A stretch of DNA of 40,958 nucleotides from Methylacidimicrobium cyclopophantes (GCF_902143385.2 NZ_CABFUZ020000093.1:1-40958), one strand, 5' to 3'; numbered from the stretch's first letter, positions 1 to 8,986 are shown. The notes: generated from the sequence alone by a model not told the origin. Translations and numbers: made by a program.

Positions 1-2
1 TC

Positions 3-680
3 CCGAACGCCGCCCCCGCCGAGCTCGCCGACTTTCCGGTCCGCTGCGTCCGCGAGGGCTTCCGGTGGGAAGAGCTGCCTCCCGATCCCGCCGCCCTCGA
101 GCTCGGCTGCGCCGTCGGCCGATCCTGCTATGAGCTTTCCCGCCGCTGCCGGCGTGTCGTGGGGCTCGACCGCTCCGAAGCCTTCCTCCGAGCCGCCCGC
201 CTACTCCAAAAAGCCGGCTCGATCCGTTGTCCGGTCCCGCTCGAAGGCGACCGGACCGCCCCATGGGAATTTTCCCTTCCTAGGGGGGTTCGCCCGGAGC
301 GTGTCGAATTTCGATTGGATGACGTCCTCTCGACCGCCCTGGACGAACCGTTCGATCTCCTCCTCGCCGCCAACCTTCTCGACCGGCTTCCCGATCCCGC
401 GGCCCTCCTCCACCGCCTCCCCTCGCTTCTCCGCCCCGGCGGCCAGCTCCTTCTTACCTCCCCCTACACCTGGCTGCCGGAGTACACGCCCCGAGAGCGT
501 TGGCTCGTTCCGGGATCGGAGGCAATCGAGCGGTTGCTCTCTCCCTCCTTTACCCTCCTCCGAAGATGGAATCTCTCCCTAGTTCTCCGCGAGCATGCCC
601 GGAAGTTCCAATGGTGCCTCCCAGAAGCCACCCTCTGGCGCAAAAAGCCGACTGGATTCCGGCCGCCAAAGAAAAGCTGA
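3..680 (+). CDS. Putative 4-mercaptohistidine N1-methyltransferase (OvoA C-terminal type), 5' end cut by window edge
   Basis: The frame is open from base 3 to a TGA at 678-680, so the start lies outside the window. A SAM-binding motif I is visible early (LELGCAVGRSCYELS, then VVGLDRSEAF), followed by LLAANLLDRLPDP, LLRPGGQLLLTSPYTWL and a terminal region rich in basic residues. The GCAVGRS motif, the AANLLDRL block and the SPYTWLPEYTP block are characteristic of the C-terminal methyltransferase domain of OvoA, which N-methylates 5-thiohistidine (4-mercaptohistidine) to ovothiol A. What lies upstream decides whether this is the end of a fused sulfoxide synthase/methyltransferase or a separate methyltransferase; only the methyltransferase part is visible. 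Assignment by recalled family motifs, no search run. Confidence 0.8.
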   Translation, partial: PNAAPAELADFPVRCVREGFRWEELPPDPAALELGCAVGRSCYELSRRCRRVVGLDRSEAFLRAARLLQKAGSIRCPVPLEGDRTAPWEFSLPRGVRPERVEFRLDDVLSTALDEPFDLLLAANLLDRLPDPAALLHRLPSLLRPGGQLLLTSPYTWLPEYTPRERWLVPGSEAIERLLSPSFTLLRRWNLSLVLREHARKFQWCLPEATLWRKKPTGFRPPKKS

Positions 681-722
681 CGGCTGCAAAAAACTTTCTT
701 ATCCTCGAAGTCGGAGCTTCAG

Positions 723-1079
723 ATGAGAACCCTGGCCGGATGGATTGCTCTCTTCCTCTCCCTTCTTCCCCTCTCGCCGGCGGTCGCGAGCAGCGCCCGG
801 TGGGTGACGGTGCAGCGACCTCCCACCCTGGTTCGCACGGGCGCGATCCTTCTCCGGGAGGTGGACGGGCTTCCCGTCTACATCCAAGGAGCCCCTTCCC
901 GCTACCACATCATCGGTGCGGTCTTCATCGACGATGACGATTTCGATGACTCGATCCACGAGCTCGTCGCCAAAGGAGCGGAGCATGGTGCGGAAGGATT
1001 GATCCTCTTTTCCCCAAGCGACAAGCGGGCCAATCCCAAGATCTACACCCGCGGCATCTGGGCTTGGTGCTACCGGTAG
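723..1079 (+). CDS. Small secreted protein of unknown function
   Basis: This is a 118-residue protein starting 42 bases after the methyltransferase stop on the same strand. Residues 1-23 look like a Sec signal peptide: MRT, a hydrophobic core LAGWIALFLSLLPLSP and a cleavage site near AVAS-SA. The mature part of about 95 residues holds an acidic run (DDDDFDD) and ends in a tryptophan/aromatic tail (GIWAWCYR). A block of the form PSRYHIIGAVFI followed by a helix and GAEGLILF resembles small envelope lipoproteins with a P-x-x-Y-x-x-IG pattern and a later GA(D/E)-x-(V/L)I, but I cannot name the family. It has no lipobox. Co-transcription with the upstream gene is possible. Confidence 0.65.
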   Translation: MRTLAGWIALFLSLLPLSPAVASSARWVTVQRPPTLVRTGAILLREVDGLPVYIQGAPSRYHIIGAVFIDDDDFDDSIHELVAKGAEHGAEGLILFSPSDKRANPKIYTRGIWAWCYR

Positions 1080-1126
1080 CCGTTTCTCCGACGCTTGCTC
1101 CCGCAGCACCTCGTCGGGAAGGGCGA

Positions 1127-2467
1127 TCATGGGATCTTCGGCACGACGCGCCGGAAGAGCTGCTCTCCCTTGCGCTCCATCTGCATGGGTAAGCTCTTCT
1201 TGATCGCCCAATCGAGCCTCGGGGTCAGGTCCTCTTGCACATGATCGGTGGTCCCCGAGAGCCGAACCGTCGTCCAGAAATAGCCCCCCGCCCCCAGCTC
1301 AAAGAGTCCGAGATTCACCCGAGGAATCAGCTGAGCGAGCTCGGAGCGCAAGCCGACGTTGAGCACGCCGGAGACCCGCTTCCCCTCAACCTCGGCCCAA
1401 CCGTGGATCACCATCGTCTCCCCGGATTGGATCGCGATGTCGGAAATGCGCATCCGCTCCCCTTTCCCCTCGACGTGGCATTGCGCCCGGCTCAGGGACA
1501 CATCCTGGAGCGCTCGCACCCGCAAAAGGGAGTCGAGTGCGACAAGAAAGGGAATATCGTGGAGAACCCCCTGGTCGAGGAAGAGATCCCCTTTCCACTC
1601 GTAAGGTCCCCCCTCCTCCGCCAACACCTTGCCGAAGCCGCGCACCTCCCCGCTCACCCGCTCCTTCCACGGGCTGGGCAGAACCGTCCAGGTAGGCAGC
1701 GCCTGGATCTGCCAGGAAAGGTCGGTCGGCTCCGACGGCGCAAGGCCGAGCTTTCCGGTCCCCGCAACCAGCGCTTCCGGAGCGTCCTTAGGATGCAATT
1801 CGGCCGCTTCCATGCGAAGGGTCTTCCCCTCCAAAAGCCCATGCGCCTCCGCAAGACGGAGTTCCGGCAGCCCCGCCACGCGAATGCTTCCGCCCTTGGC
1901 ACGCAGCCCCCAACCCTCTTCGCTCCCCTCTCCGCGAAGATCGATTCCCTCAGCCGAACCTCCCCCAGCCATCGTTTCGGGCCATCCGATCCCAAGCGAG
2001 GCGATACGAAACCGCCCCAAAGACCACCGTGCCAACCCCTTCTCCTCCCCAGCCGCAGATGTGCCGGCCGTCCCGGCTTTGTTTTCGACGGACGGCCTTT
2101 GGAGCACCGCCACAAGCTTCCGAATCGAAACCCTTCGTACTTGCAGCGAGAATCGGAGGATCGCCAAGGGATCGAGCTCGATCCGCACATTCTTGGCCGC
2201 GATCGAGGCGAAGTGGGAAGCCGAATTCCCCTTCCCTTGGTAGCCAGCCGTTGCCAGACCGAAACCAGCGAAGGAAAAGGGATCGAATCTTCCCGTGCAG
2301 CCGGTCGCCCGTTCCACGAGCTCTGCCGCGTGGTCGGCAAAACCCTTCCCTTGGACCGTCCTATAGACCCAGAAAGCTCCAACAACTCCCGTAACTACCA
2401 AAAGCAGAGCGGCAGCCAAGCCGGCGATCCGGAGCCATCGAGACAAGTTCTTTTTCGAAATCGTCAT
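1127..2467 (-). CDS. AsmA-like membrane-anchored protein
   Basis: The product has one N-terminal transmembrane helix (about residues 12-35, LRIAGLAAALLLVVTGVVGAFWV), followed by a long beta-rich domain. The opening of the periplasmic domain (FDPFSFAGFGL, then FASIAAKNVRIELDPLAILR and later VRRVSIRKLVAVLQRP) has the look of AsmA/YhdP-type proteins, which span the periplasm and affect outer-membrane lipid homeostasis. The open frame extends 26 codons further upstream, but ATG at 2467 is preferred because GGGAG sits 5 bases before it. That gives 446 residues. The gene converges on the small secreted protein, with 47 bases between their stops. The family call rests on architecture and is moderate; no catalytic residues are expected. 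Confidence 0.6.
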   Translation of the reverse strand: MTISKKNLSRWLRIAGLAAALLLVVTGVVGAFWVYRTVQGKGFADHAAELVERATGCTGRFDPFSFAGFGLATAGYQGKGNSASHFASIAAKNVRIELDPLAILRFSLQVRRVSIRKLVAVLQRPSVENKAGTAGTSAAGEEKGLARWSLGRFRIASLGIGWPETMAGGGSAEGIDLRGEGSEEGWGLRAKGGSIRVAGLPELRLAEAHGLLEGKTLRMEAAELHPKDAPEALVAGTGKLGLAPSEPTDLSWQIQALPTWTVLPSPWKERVSGEVRGFGKVLAEEGGPYEWKGDLFLDQGVLHDIPFLVALDSLLRVRALQDVSLSRAQCHVEGKGERMRISDIAIQSGETMVIHGWAEVEGKRVSGVLNVGLRSELAQLIPRVNLGLFELGAGGYFWTTVRLSGTTDHVQEDLTPRLDWAIKKSLPMQMERKGEQLFRRVVPKIP

Positions 2468-2618
2468 ACCGCTCCCATCGATTTCGCCGAGAGAGCATCC
2501 TCCCAAGGGCCGATGCCTTTTATCCCGCGTCCCACCAAAGAACATTTGACGCTTCTTGCCAAGAGCGGAAAAAACCCTTCCCTTCTTCGAGGGACCGCCA
2601 TAAAACGGGCTCGCCCTG

Positions 2619-2691
2619 GCACCCGTAGCTCAGGGGATAGAGCAGCGGATTTCTAATCCGTTGGTCGCAGGTTCGAATCCTGCCGGGTGCG
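2619..2691 (+). tRNA. tRNA-Arg (anticodon TCT)
   Basis: The 73-nt cloverleaf can be drawn by hand. The acceptor stem GCACCCG (2619-2625) pairs with CGGGTGC (2684-2690) and G2691 is the discriminator. The D arm is GCTC...GAGC, the anticodon loop is TTTCTAA with TCT at 2652-2654, and the T arm contains GGTTCGAATCC. CCA is not encoded. The tRNA reads AGA/AGG arginine codons. It lies just upstream of a 6-kb region full of insertion-sequence remnants, but I found no second copy of its 3' end that would mark an integration site. Confidence 0.96.
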
Positions 2692-3009
2692 GTTGGTAAC
2701 TCCCATTGTCTCTTGATAAATACAGCTGTTATGAGCTTTTGACTCTGGTGATTTCGATTTCTAGCTTGTATTCCCTGATGTTGACTGGATTCCTTGGCCA
2801 ACATTCTCTGGTAGGGCGAACAGTGAAGTCCCTTTCGGAACCCGAAATGCCGTCCTTAAGTGGTCACTGCTCCAGGGAAGCAACCATGCGGTGGCCGGTT
2901 TCCCGTCGTTTCGCCGGCCGAAAACCCACGCCCGAGCACGGAGCGTCGAAGCGGCAAATGGATGATTCGTATGAAGAATTCTCTTCTGCGGGAACGCAAA
3001 AACGACACG
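2692..3009. other. Gap with no recognisable gene
   Basis: This stretch lies between the tRNA and the first transposase remnant. It contains only short open frames in several phases, none with a recognisable motif or convincing ribosome-binding site. It may be outer sequence of the decayed IS1380 element or old intergenic DNA. Confidence 0.5.
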
Positions 3010-3830
3010 TCAAGACCGATCAACCCGACCGTTTCGAGACGAAATCCCGCCCTTGATCCCCGAGAGGGATTGGCGCGGAGATCCGCGGAGTACTTTCTCC
3101 CGAACAAAAGAGCGCCAGGAAGAATCGGCGCGTGCTAGGAGAAAGAGGAAGAACTGTCGCTTGATGCGGTTCCCCATCTCGCCCCGAGCGCAGGAGAACT
3201 TCTCGTAAAGCTCCGAAAGCGGGCCACTCCTCGGCGCCGAGGGAAGTGATGACATAGGGCGGGTCCTCTCCCTTTTCGAGCTACTCGGCTCTCGCGATCA
3301 CCCGGGGTTGCCTCGACCAACTTTTTCGGGTGCGGTAGGGAAACTCGGGGAAGAGGCGAGCGGGTCTGCCGCTCGGGTTCGTGCAGAAGCCGAGCCTCCT
3401 CCATCGACGCCGCAATGGTCCGCTGCAAGCGCTCGTTGCAAGCCAAGCCGAGGAGATAGTCGACTGGACTCCTTTCGCACCAAGTCATGATCTCCTCGCA
3501 GCTGTGCCGGGGTCCGACGTCCGTCAAAGAGAAACGTCGATTTCGGCGAGACGGGGAGAGGAAAGAGCAAGCGAGAGCCCGGGAGAGCCGGAATCGGGCA
3601 GCGCTCGCCACAGGCGCAGCGTCCAAAAAGGACCATCCCAAGATCTCCGCCGTTTCCGACCAGTGGATCCATCCCGCTCAAACCCTCGCAGGGAGATCGC
3701 CCGCTCCTTCCTAACCCGCGATCCTTCCTCTTCGCCGTAGCCGTTGATCTCCCAATCTCAAGAAATCCCGGCTCCCATAACCCAATCGGTTACTTCGCTT
3801 GTTTCCCCATGATTCACTTTTCGTTGACAG
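3010..3830 (-). pseudogene. IS1380-family transposase remnant, copy 1
   Basis: Reading on the minus strand, three pieces of an IS1380-type DDE transposase appear in different frames. An N-terminal piece near 3800 has EVTDWVMGAG. A central piece (about 3530-3370) has CEEIMTWCE, then DYLLGLACNERLQ. A C-terminal piece (about 3225-3120) has LYEKFSCARGEMGNRIK. These match the family blocks for the region around the catalytic core (C-EEI-W, DY-LGLARN-L) and the conserved CARG-ENRIK near the end. The copy has several frameshifts and an internal deletion, so no functional enzyme can be made. The length fits only part of a roughly 450-residue transposase. Family assignment is by recalled motifs. Confidence 0.7.
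3751..3796. repeat. 46-bp repeat shared with 8710-8756 (IS1380 5' coding region)
   Basis: The stretch is nearly identical to 8710-8756: three substitutions and one single-base gap. Both copies lie where the N-terminus of an IS1380-type transposase would be read on the minus strand, with TDWVMGAG here and TAWVPGAG in the other copy. The one-base deletion here throws the frame into an immediate stop. The repeat therefore marks two copies of the same element that have since decayed separately. Confidence 0.8.
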
Positions 3831-3839
3831 ATTTTCGCG

Positions 3840-4324
3840 TTTTGACGTAATCTTAATACTAGGTTTTCATCTGGCGATGCCGCTACCGGAGCCTGCACGG
3901 GGTTCCATGTGACGGTAAATCGGAGGATTCCGATGGTTTTGCCGATGGAGATGCAGGCTTGGGTGGCCGAAGGGGCCTTGGCGCAATCAGCGCGGAGGAG
4001 CATTCGCGCTTGCGGTTCCAACCGATGCGAGGCTGACGGGCGGCTCTTATCTGCAGAAGCCAGCCGTATTCCGGCACCAGCAGAAACCCTCCGGGCGAAC
4101 GGGGAGCGGGGAATCCGGCTTTCCTCTCGGCTTTCTCCCTCGTGGAGCCAGTCCTACTATCCCACTTTTTCCGCATCGGAAGAAAGTCCCCTTCCGCAGC
4201 CGTTGGGTCTCCCCGTCTACAAAAGCTCCCATCCGTCAGCCCAAGGGCTCTTCAGCCTAAATAGAGAAAGCAAGGCAGATTGCACACGAGGAAAAAGAAT
4301 GACTTACGATCCTGGGGAAGAACT
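3840..4324. other. Long upstream region of the adhesin-like gene, no gene seen
   Basis: About 480 bases precede the start of the adhesin-like pseudogene. An open frame at 3909-4328 (+) is present, but its translation is low-complexity, rich in Ser/Arg/Pro, and lacks any motif, so I do not call it a gene. AT-rich sequence near 3825-3865, including TTGACA at 3825 and TAATACT-like elements, could hold an old promoter. The spacing is not good enough to assert one. Confidence 0.35.
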
Positions 4325-6679
4325 ATGACCAACCACAAACCGCGTTTTCGAGGTTTTGTTCCCTTTGCCGCTGCATGCGGATTGACGCTTCCCATGCTTT
4401 CCCCGGCACTTGCTCTACCGATAATGGGTCAGCTTCCCGGCCATGGAGTGGTTGCTAATGGTGCCCACCACGTTTCCTATTCCCTGGCGACTCCACACGA
4501 AGCGCTTCTACAGGTATCGCAACCCACTGCAATCGTCTGGCAAAGCTCGGGAGGATCGTTAAATGTACCTGGTTCCGGGCCGGGCTTTAACGTGGGCACA
4601 CATGCGGAGCTCCTCATTCAGTCCTCCAACTCAGGATACAATCCGGTCTTGAACGTCGATACTTCGGGCAACCCTTCCATGATTTTCGGCATGGTCCAAT
4701 CGACGCCTACCGCTCCATTCATTCTCGCGAACGGAAATGGCATTCTGGTAGGTTCGACCGGAATCATCGCTTCCCCCGCCGGTGTTGGCCTGATTGGATA
4801 CAATCTTCCCCTTTCCGCAGCTCAAAGCTTCACTGGGTATGGATTAGGGATAACCCCTGGTCTGACCGGGAGTTATGTGACGATTCAGTCTGGAGCCTCG
4901 ATTACCTACGGACCGACAAGCATACCACCGCTATCTTATGGAACCCCTGTCGGCAGCGCACTTTTGGTTACCGCCCCACAGATCGATGTTGGGATTGCTT
5001 CCCCAACATTGTTTAATGGAGGAGCGGCCAATCATTTTCTTGATTTTATTTCGGGCTACCAGTTTTTGTTTTCGTTTCGGGTCCTTGGAGATCACAATGG
5101 CTTTCGAATTGCACCCACACCCATTCTCGGTAGTAATGGGTCCATCACGCTTAGCGGACCTGCCTCGGGTAGCCCTTTTGCATTTCCAACGTATTCGTAT
5201 TTACTTTCCTCGAGCATATCACTACCAGCGGCAACTTGATATTACCAGGTGGACCCTTTCTTCAGTGGGGAACAGCTACTCCCCACGTCTGGCAGGGCTG
5301 GCTTTTTAACTACGGCAACATCGCCTTTGCTTAAACATTAGATCCTCAAACACTCTCTACTCGTGGATCCCTTCTCAACCACGGATCTATTTATTCTTAT
5401 CCCAACGCCCCATTTTATAATTCCGAGGGCGCTTTACTTCCCAAACTGGGAGTTACCCCAACGTTAGTTCTTTGGGTTAATGGTTCGATCATCAACGAGC
5501 CACAGGCAGCAATGAATGCAACCTCGACGATAACCGGGATGCCATCGAAAGGAAGCATCGATCTGTGGGCACAGCAAGGAGCGCTTGTCAATTATGGGGC
5601 GATGGTTGGTTATGATTTCATTAATCTTTTTGCGCAGAACCCGGCCCGCTTAAATTCTCAGTTTCCTCTGGGCAGCGTTTATAGCAATGGAACATTAGCG
5701 ATTACGAGCCCGACGGCTTCGACTGATTCTTTTGTTAATCCAGGGAATGGCGCGATTACCGCCTTTGCGCCCTTATATCCTCATCAGCTGACCAATGTCC
5801 CAAACATCAATCTTTGGATAAGCAGCGCGACAGGCAATGTTGGCCTTGCTTTCGGGTCGATTAATATCACCGATCCAAGTGGCATTCATGCCGCCGCGTT
5901 ATCCGCTTCGCAATCTGGTGGGCAATTTACTCTCGATCTGCCGCTGACGTCCCAAATTGTGAGTTTCAAGGGGGGGTGGCTTAACCGGTTCTGGGACCAT
6001 CACTACTGACATTTTTGACCTCACGGTAGCGGGTAACGCAAATCACCGGATCAGCACGAACCCGCTGCTCAACGGCTTCCAGGTGGCGAATGGCACCAGC
6101 GGCAACACGGTGATCACGATTAACGCGGATGGGATCGGCCGTCAGGCCATTAATCTGGCGGTTTCGGGGAATGCGACGATCAACTCGGGCAGCACGGCAA
6201 CTTTCCTGAACAATCCCCTCCCTGGCGTGGATTCCACTCCAGTCGCGAATGCGACGAGCAACTTGCTCGTCCAGGCTAGCGGCAACTTGTCGGTGGCCTC
6301 AAGCGCCTTGCATGTGACAAGCCTGAGTCACGATGCTTTAGGGGTGCAGGGGTTTGTCTTCCCTGGCGGGGTGGTGCTTCTTTCTGGATACACCAACGGG
6401 GTGGTGACCAATCCGTCGGCTCTTCTGACGCTGAACACCGTAGTCGACAACGCCTATGCGTCCAGGGTGGTGGCTGGTCAGGGGATTTTCTTCCAGGCGC
6501 CCACGATCATGACGGCGGCTCCCGCTGTGACGAGTGGCAACGCTTGGGTCAACTTCAGCACCAGACCGTCTACCGTGCCAGGAATTTATGGGGCTGTTTC
6601 GGCTTCTCCACTAACGCCGAGCTTCTTGACGCTGCAGCTGGACCCGACGGCCTATCACGTTCGTCCGTTCGTGCCGTAG
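4325..6679 (+). pseudogene. Large secreted adhesin-like (haemagglutinin/TPS-domain-like) gene, broken by frameshifts and a stop
   Basis: The ATG at 4325 follows GGGGAAG and begins a Sec signal peptide (residues 1-31, core FVPFAAACGLTLPMLSPALA). Then come VWQSSGG (71-77) and LANGNGILVG (about 134-143), which resemble the N-terminal haemagglutination-activity domain of two-partner-secretion exoproteins, with VxWQSFN-like and NPNGILFG-like motifs. The rest is Gly/Ser/Thr/Asn-rich beta-repeat sequence. Reading shifts from frame 2 to frame 1 between 5172 and 5215 (the frame-2 stop is at 5237). It meets an in-frame TAA at 5332, continues to 6009, then needs a shift at a run of seven G (5970-5976) to resume frame 2 and end at 6679. 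Restored, it would be about 780 residues, with no beta-barrel or anchor seen. Base composition is more AT-rich than the neighbours in its first half, which suggests transfer. Confidence 0.7.
5970..5976 (+). repeat. G7 homopolymer at the third break in the adhesin-like gene
   Basis: Seven G residues lie at the exact point where the open frame 1 (through 6009) must switch to frame 2 to continue the protein. With six G residues the reading would be K-G-G-G-L-T-G-S-G and run on to 6679 without a further break. The tract could be a phase-variation site, a fixed mutation or a sequencing indel; the sequence alone does not decide between these. Confidence 0.6.
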
Positions 6680-6920
6680 CCGAGCCTCTGCAAGGCCGTG
6701 ATCTCAGTCATTTTTTATAACGACCTAAAGCGTTCGCTTTGCCTGGTGGGCCAGCTGGCTTCGCCAAGAAGACCGAGCCCCCTCTGGCAAACAAACTCTT
6801 GCTCCTCTCTGCCTTACGCCTCTCAACCCACAAACCATGGCATCTCCCAAAGACGCCGAAATTAACCGATCTTTCGCAGAGGAATGTTGTAAGAGACTGC
6901 AACAGAACGATGATGATTTG

Positions 6921-7450
6921 TTAGCCCCCTCTACCCTGCCCATTGGGCCGATGAGCAAAGAGGGGCAACAGGTCGAATTCTCGGAGCAATGCATTGAGTT
7001 CTGTTGGGATCCGGGAGGAGAGGCCGATCCAGGGCTGCCCGCTTCCGGCGAGTTGGCTCAAAATGGAGCGCTTGAAGGCCGCGAGCACCTTGGGAACTTC
7101 TTCGCGGAAGCCATTCGCAATCCATTCGGTTCCGAGCCGCACACGGATCCAGAAGGCCAAGAAGCGGAGCCGCATAGGGCTGTGGACTCGGGCTCCCCGG
7201 CCGCCAGCGATAGACCGGCCGGACTTCCCGGTAACTCTTGAGCTTGGGATATGGCTGCCGCGACCTCTGCGAGCCTCTTAGTTCGCCTCCAGGATCCCGA
7301 ACCTTCGTCGGACCGTCACCAAAAGCCCCGTCACCGTCGTGCGATCCGCCCGCTCCCCTCGGAGCACCTCCCCATGGATCGGAATCTCTCGGCCATCGGT
7401 GGCGACGGCAAGAAGCAGCTGGGGCCGCTCCTGCCAATACTTCTAGTTCT
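6921..7450 (-). pseudogene. IS1634-like (IS4-superfamily) transposase remnant
   Basis: On the minus strand an open piece reads RPQLLLAVATDGREIPIHG, EVLRGERADRTTVTGLL and VRRRFGI before a stop. This is the block just after the first catalytic Asp in IS1634-type transposases (PQ-LLAL-V--G-P--HEV--GN--D-TT). After a deletion and a frameshift come LKSYREVRPVYRW and LRFLAFWIRVRLGTEW, the conserved end of the catalytic domain, and a short tail ending at 6921. The remnant carries at least two frameshifts and lacks the N-terminal third. Assignment to IS1634 rather than another IS4-like group is tentative; that it is a DDE transposase remnant is more secure. Confidence 0.6.
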
Positions 7451-7465
7451 CAGCCGTCTCTCACG

Positions 7466-7757
7466 TTATTCCTCGTCCTCAACCTCATCCACACCAAATT
7501 TTGGGAGCCTCGGCTCACCGCTCCCGAAAGATGGAATGTGGAAATCTCGGTTCCTTCCGGAGCTTCCGAAGCTGTAACTTCTCAACCCTCCGGAACCTAC
7601 TCGATTGTAATAGAAACCGGAACACGGGGCTATCCCCGGTGAACCCCTGCGTGATCGGGCCGTTGTCCCAGAGAAAGTAAGAACGAGAGCCATGGAATCC
7701 CTGGTAGATTTCCCCTCTTCCTTCCGCCGTCGCCGCAGCTGCCAGCGCCAACCCCAA
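7466..7757 (-). pseudogene. Possible small secreted-protein gene with a frameshift
   Basis: A minus-strand start at 7757 opens with MGLALAAAATAEGRGEIYQG, which could be the end of a signal peptide. It continues FHGSRSYFLWDNGPITQGFT and GDSPVFRF. At about 7615-7630 the adjacent frame continues more plausibly with FYYNRVGSGG, SYSFGSSGR, HIPSFGSGEPRLPKF and an acidic end at 7466. Ser/Gly-rich composition on both sides of the shift suggests one small gene broken by a single indel. I do not recognise a family. It could equally be two chance frames in decaying DNA. Confidence 0.3.
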
Positions 7758-7978
7758 TCTTACGATCCTAATCCAGGTCGTCTTCCGTTGCTCTCTCTTT
7801 ATACCTGCTCCTTATTTTGTCTTTTCTCAGCTGCCTTTAGAGCCGTTCGCTGCGAGTAGGGTTGATTCATGATTCATATGTCGGCGGGATTTCTTCTCCG
7901 CCTGCGCGTCCGTTCACGACGTCGGGAGACGTATTGGCAGGCACATACATGTCTCAGGAGCCTGCGCGGCGGTCCTGA

Positions 7979-8445
7979 TCACAAATAAACACTGAGGCGG
8001 GCGTCAGGGTTGGGGAAGATGCTCGCAATCCGAGTGCGTCGTCGCAACTTCCGGTTGATGCGTTCCAGGTTATCGGTCGTGCACCGCCGCACACGGTGCG
8101 CTTTGGCGTAGTCGAAGAGCCTGCCACTTTCAGGAACGGCGATTTCAATCCAATCGACGAGTCTGGGATCTTCCTTGCACCAGATGTGCAAAGCGGCTCT
8201 GAGTAGGTACTCGGCCTCTCCTTTGTCGAGGGCGCAGAAGGGGCACGCTACCGGGCGGCACCGGTCTTTCCGGCCTCCCGACGGGTGGTACACTGGCCGG
8301 CACGATCGTCGGCAACGATCATGCATCCTTGCAGGCATAGCTTCTCGCAACGGGCATCGAGGAAAGAGATTGGAGGCACTTCGCCCAACAGGCGCTCGCG
8401 CCAGGACTTGAGCCCCTGGTCGAGCTTTTGGTAGCGCTCGCTCGG
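7979..8445 (-). pseudogene. IS256-family (Mutator-type) transposase remnant
   Basis: Two blocks of the IS256 family are readable on the minus strand in different frames. Near 8440-8300 there is YQKLDQGLKSWRERLLGE followed by FLDARCEKL, corresponding to the family region (L---W--RPL-E--YLWLDARYEKVR) with the first catalytic Asp. Near 8200-7980 there is DPRLVDWIEIAVPESG, then HRVRRCTTDNLERINRKLR and RTRIASIFPN, corresponding to the conserved C-terminus (HR-RLRTTN-LER-N-EI-RRTRV--LFPN). The middle is deleted and frameshifted. The N-terminal part is missing and replaced at about 8446 by IS1380 sequence. Confidence 0.75.
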
Positions 8446-8830
8446 ACCCCGTCGACTCCAAGCGGTTGCGCGTGCTCTTGCCGGCCAGGGCTTCCTGGAA
8501 ATCTCTTTTCCCGCTTACGAGGGCAATCAACGGCTCGGAACGTAACCCCTCGTGGTTACGGAGATCGTCGTAGCCTAGCGCAATCCCGAAGATCTGCTGG
8601 GCCAAGAGCGCCCGAGCCGGGTGCGGGATCGGTCCCGAGCAAGCGGTCGCAGGAGGAGCTCCCGCAGCTGCCCGACCGCCATCCCTCCTCGTCGCGATGG
8701 CCGTGGCGGCCCAATCTCAAGAAATCCCCGGCTCCCGGAACCCAAGCGGTTACTTCCCCTATTTTTGCGGCGGTTCCTTCACTTGTTTGCGAGAAAAATG
8801 AGATTTTTGTTGTGGGACGGTAGCTGGCCC
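8446..8830 (-). pseudogene. IS1380-family transposase remnant, copy 2 (N-terminal part)
   Basis: The minus strand gives IGEVTAWVPGAGDFLRLG near 8765-8715. After a frameshift, at 8605-8450, it gives QQIFGIALGYDDLRNHEGL, SEPLIALVSGKRDFQEALAG and KSTRNRLE. These match the IS1380 N-terminal blocks (TAWGG, then Q-V-GIALGYEDLNDHD-LR-DP, GK--LAGKSTLNRLE). The reading stops abruptly where IS256 sequence begins, so the element is truncated by, or fused to, the neighbouring IS. Copy 1 lies at 3010-3830 in the same orientation. Confidence 0.78.
8710..8756. repeat. 47-bp repeat shared with 3751-3796
   Basis: This is the partner of the repeat at 3751-3796 with three substitutions and one extra base. It encodes the N-terminal TAWVPGAGDFLRLG segment of an IS1380-type transposase on the minus strand. 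Here the frame is intact over this stretch, which shows that the copy at 3751 carries the deletion. Confidence 0.8.
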
Positions 8831-8986
8831 AGTAGGATGCAAGGCAACTCTGTAAAGGATCGCTCGCTGCCATCCTTTCTGGAATGGCAGTAACTTTATT
8901 AACTCACCGCCCCGCATGCGCGGGGATTCCTCTTTTGAGCCGTATCCTGGCCCACCAAGGGGATACTACAGAGCCCATTGGATATT

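Noticed and set aside
1235-2656. 473-codon open frame on the plus strand
   Set aside because: It is the antisense shadow of the AsmA-like gene. It is Arg/Pro-rich without motifs and would run into the tRNA.
2619-2691. tRNA-Arg as an integration site for the IS-rich region
   Set aside because: No duplicate of the tRNA 3' end and no integrase gene were found in the window.
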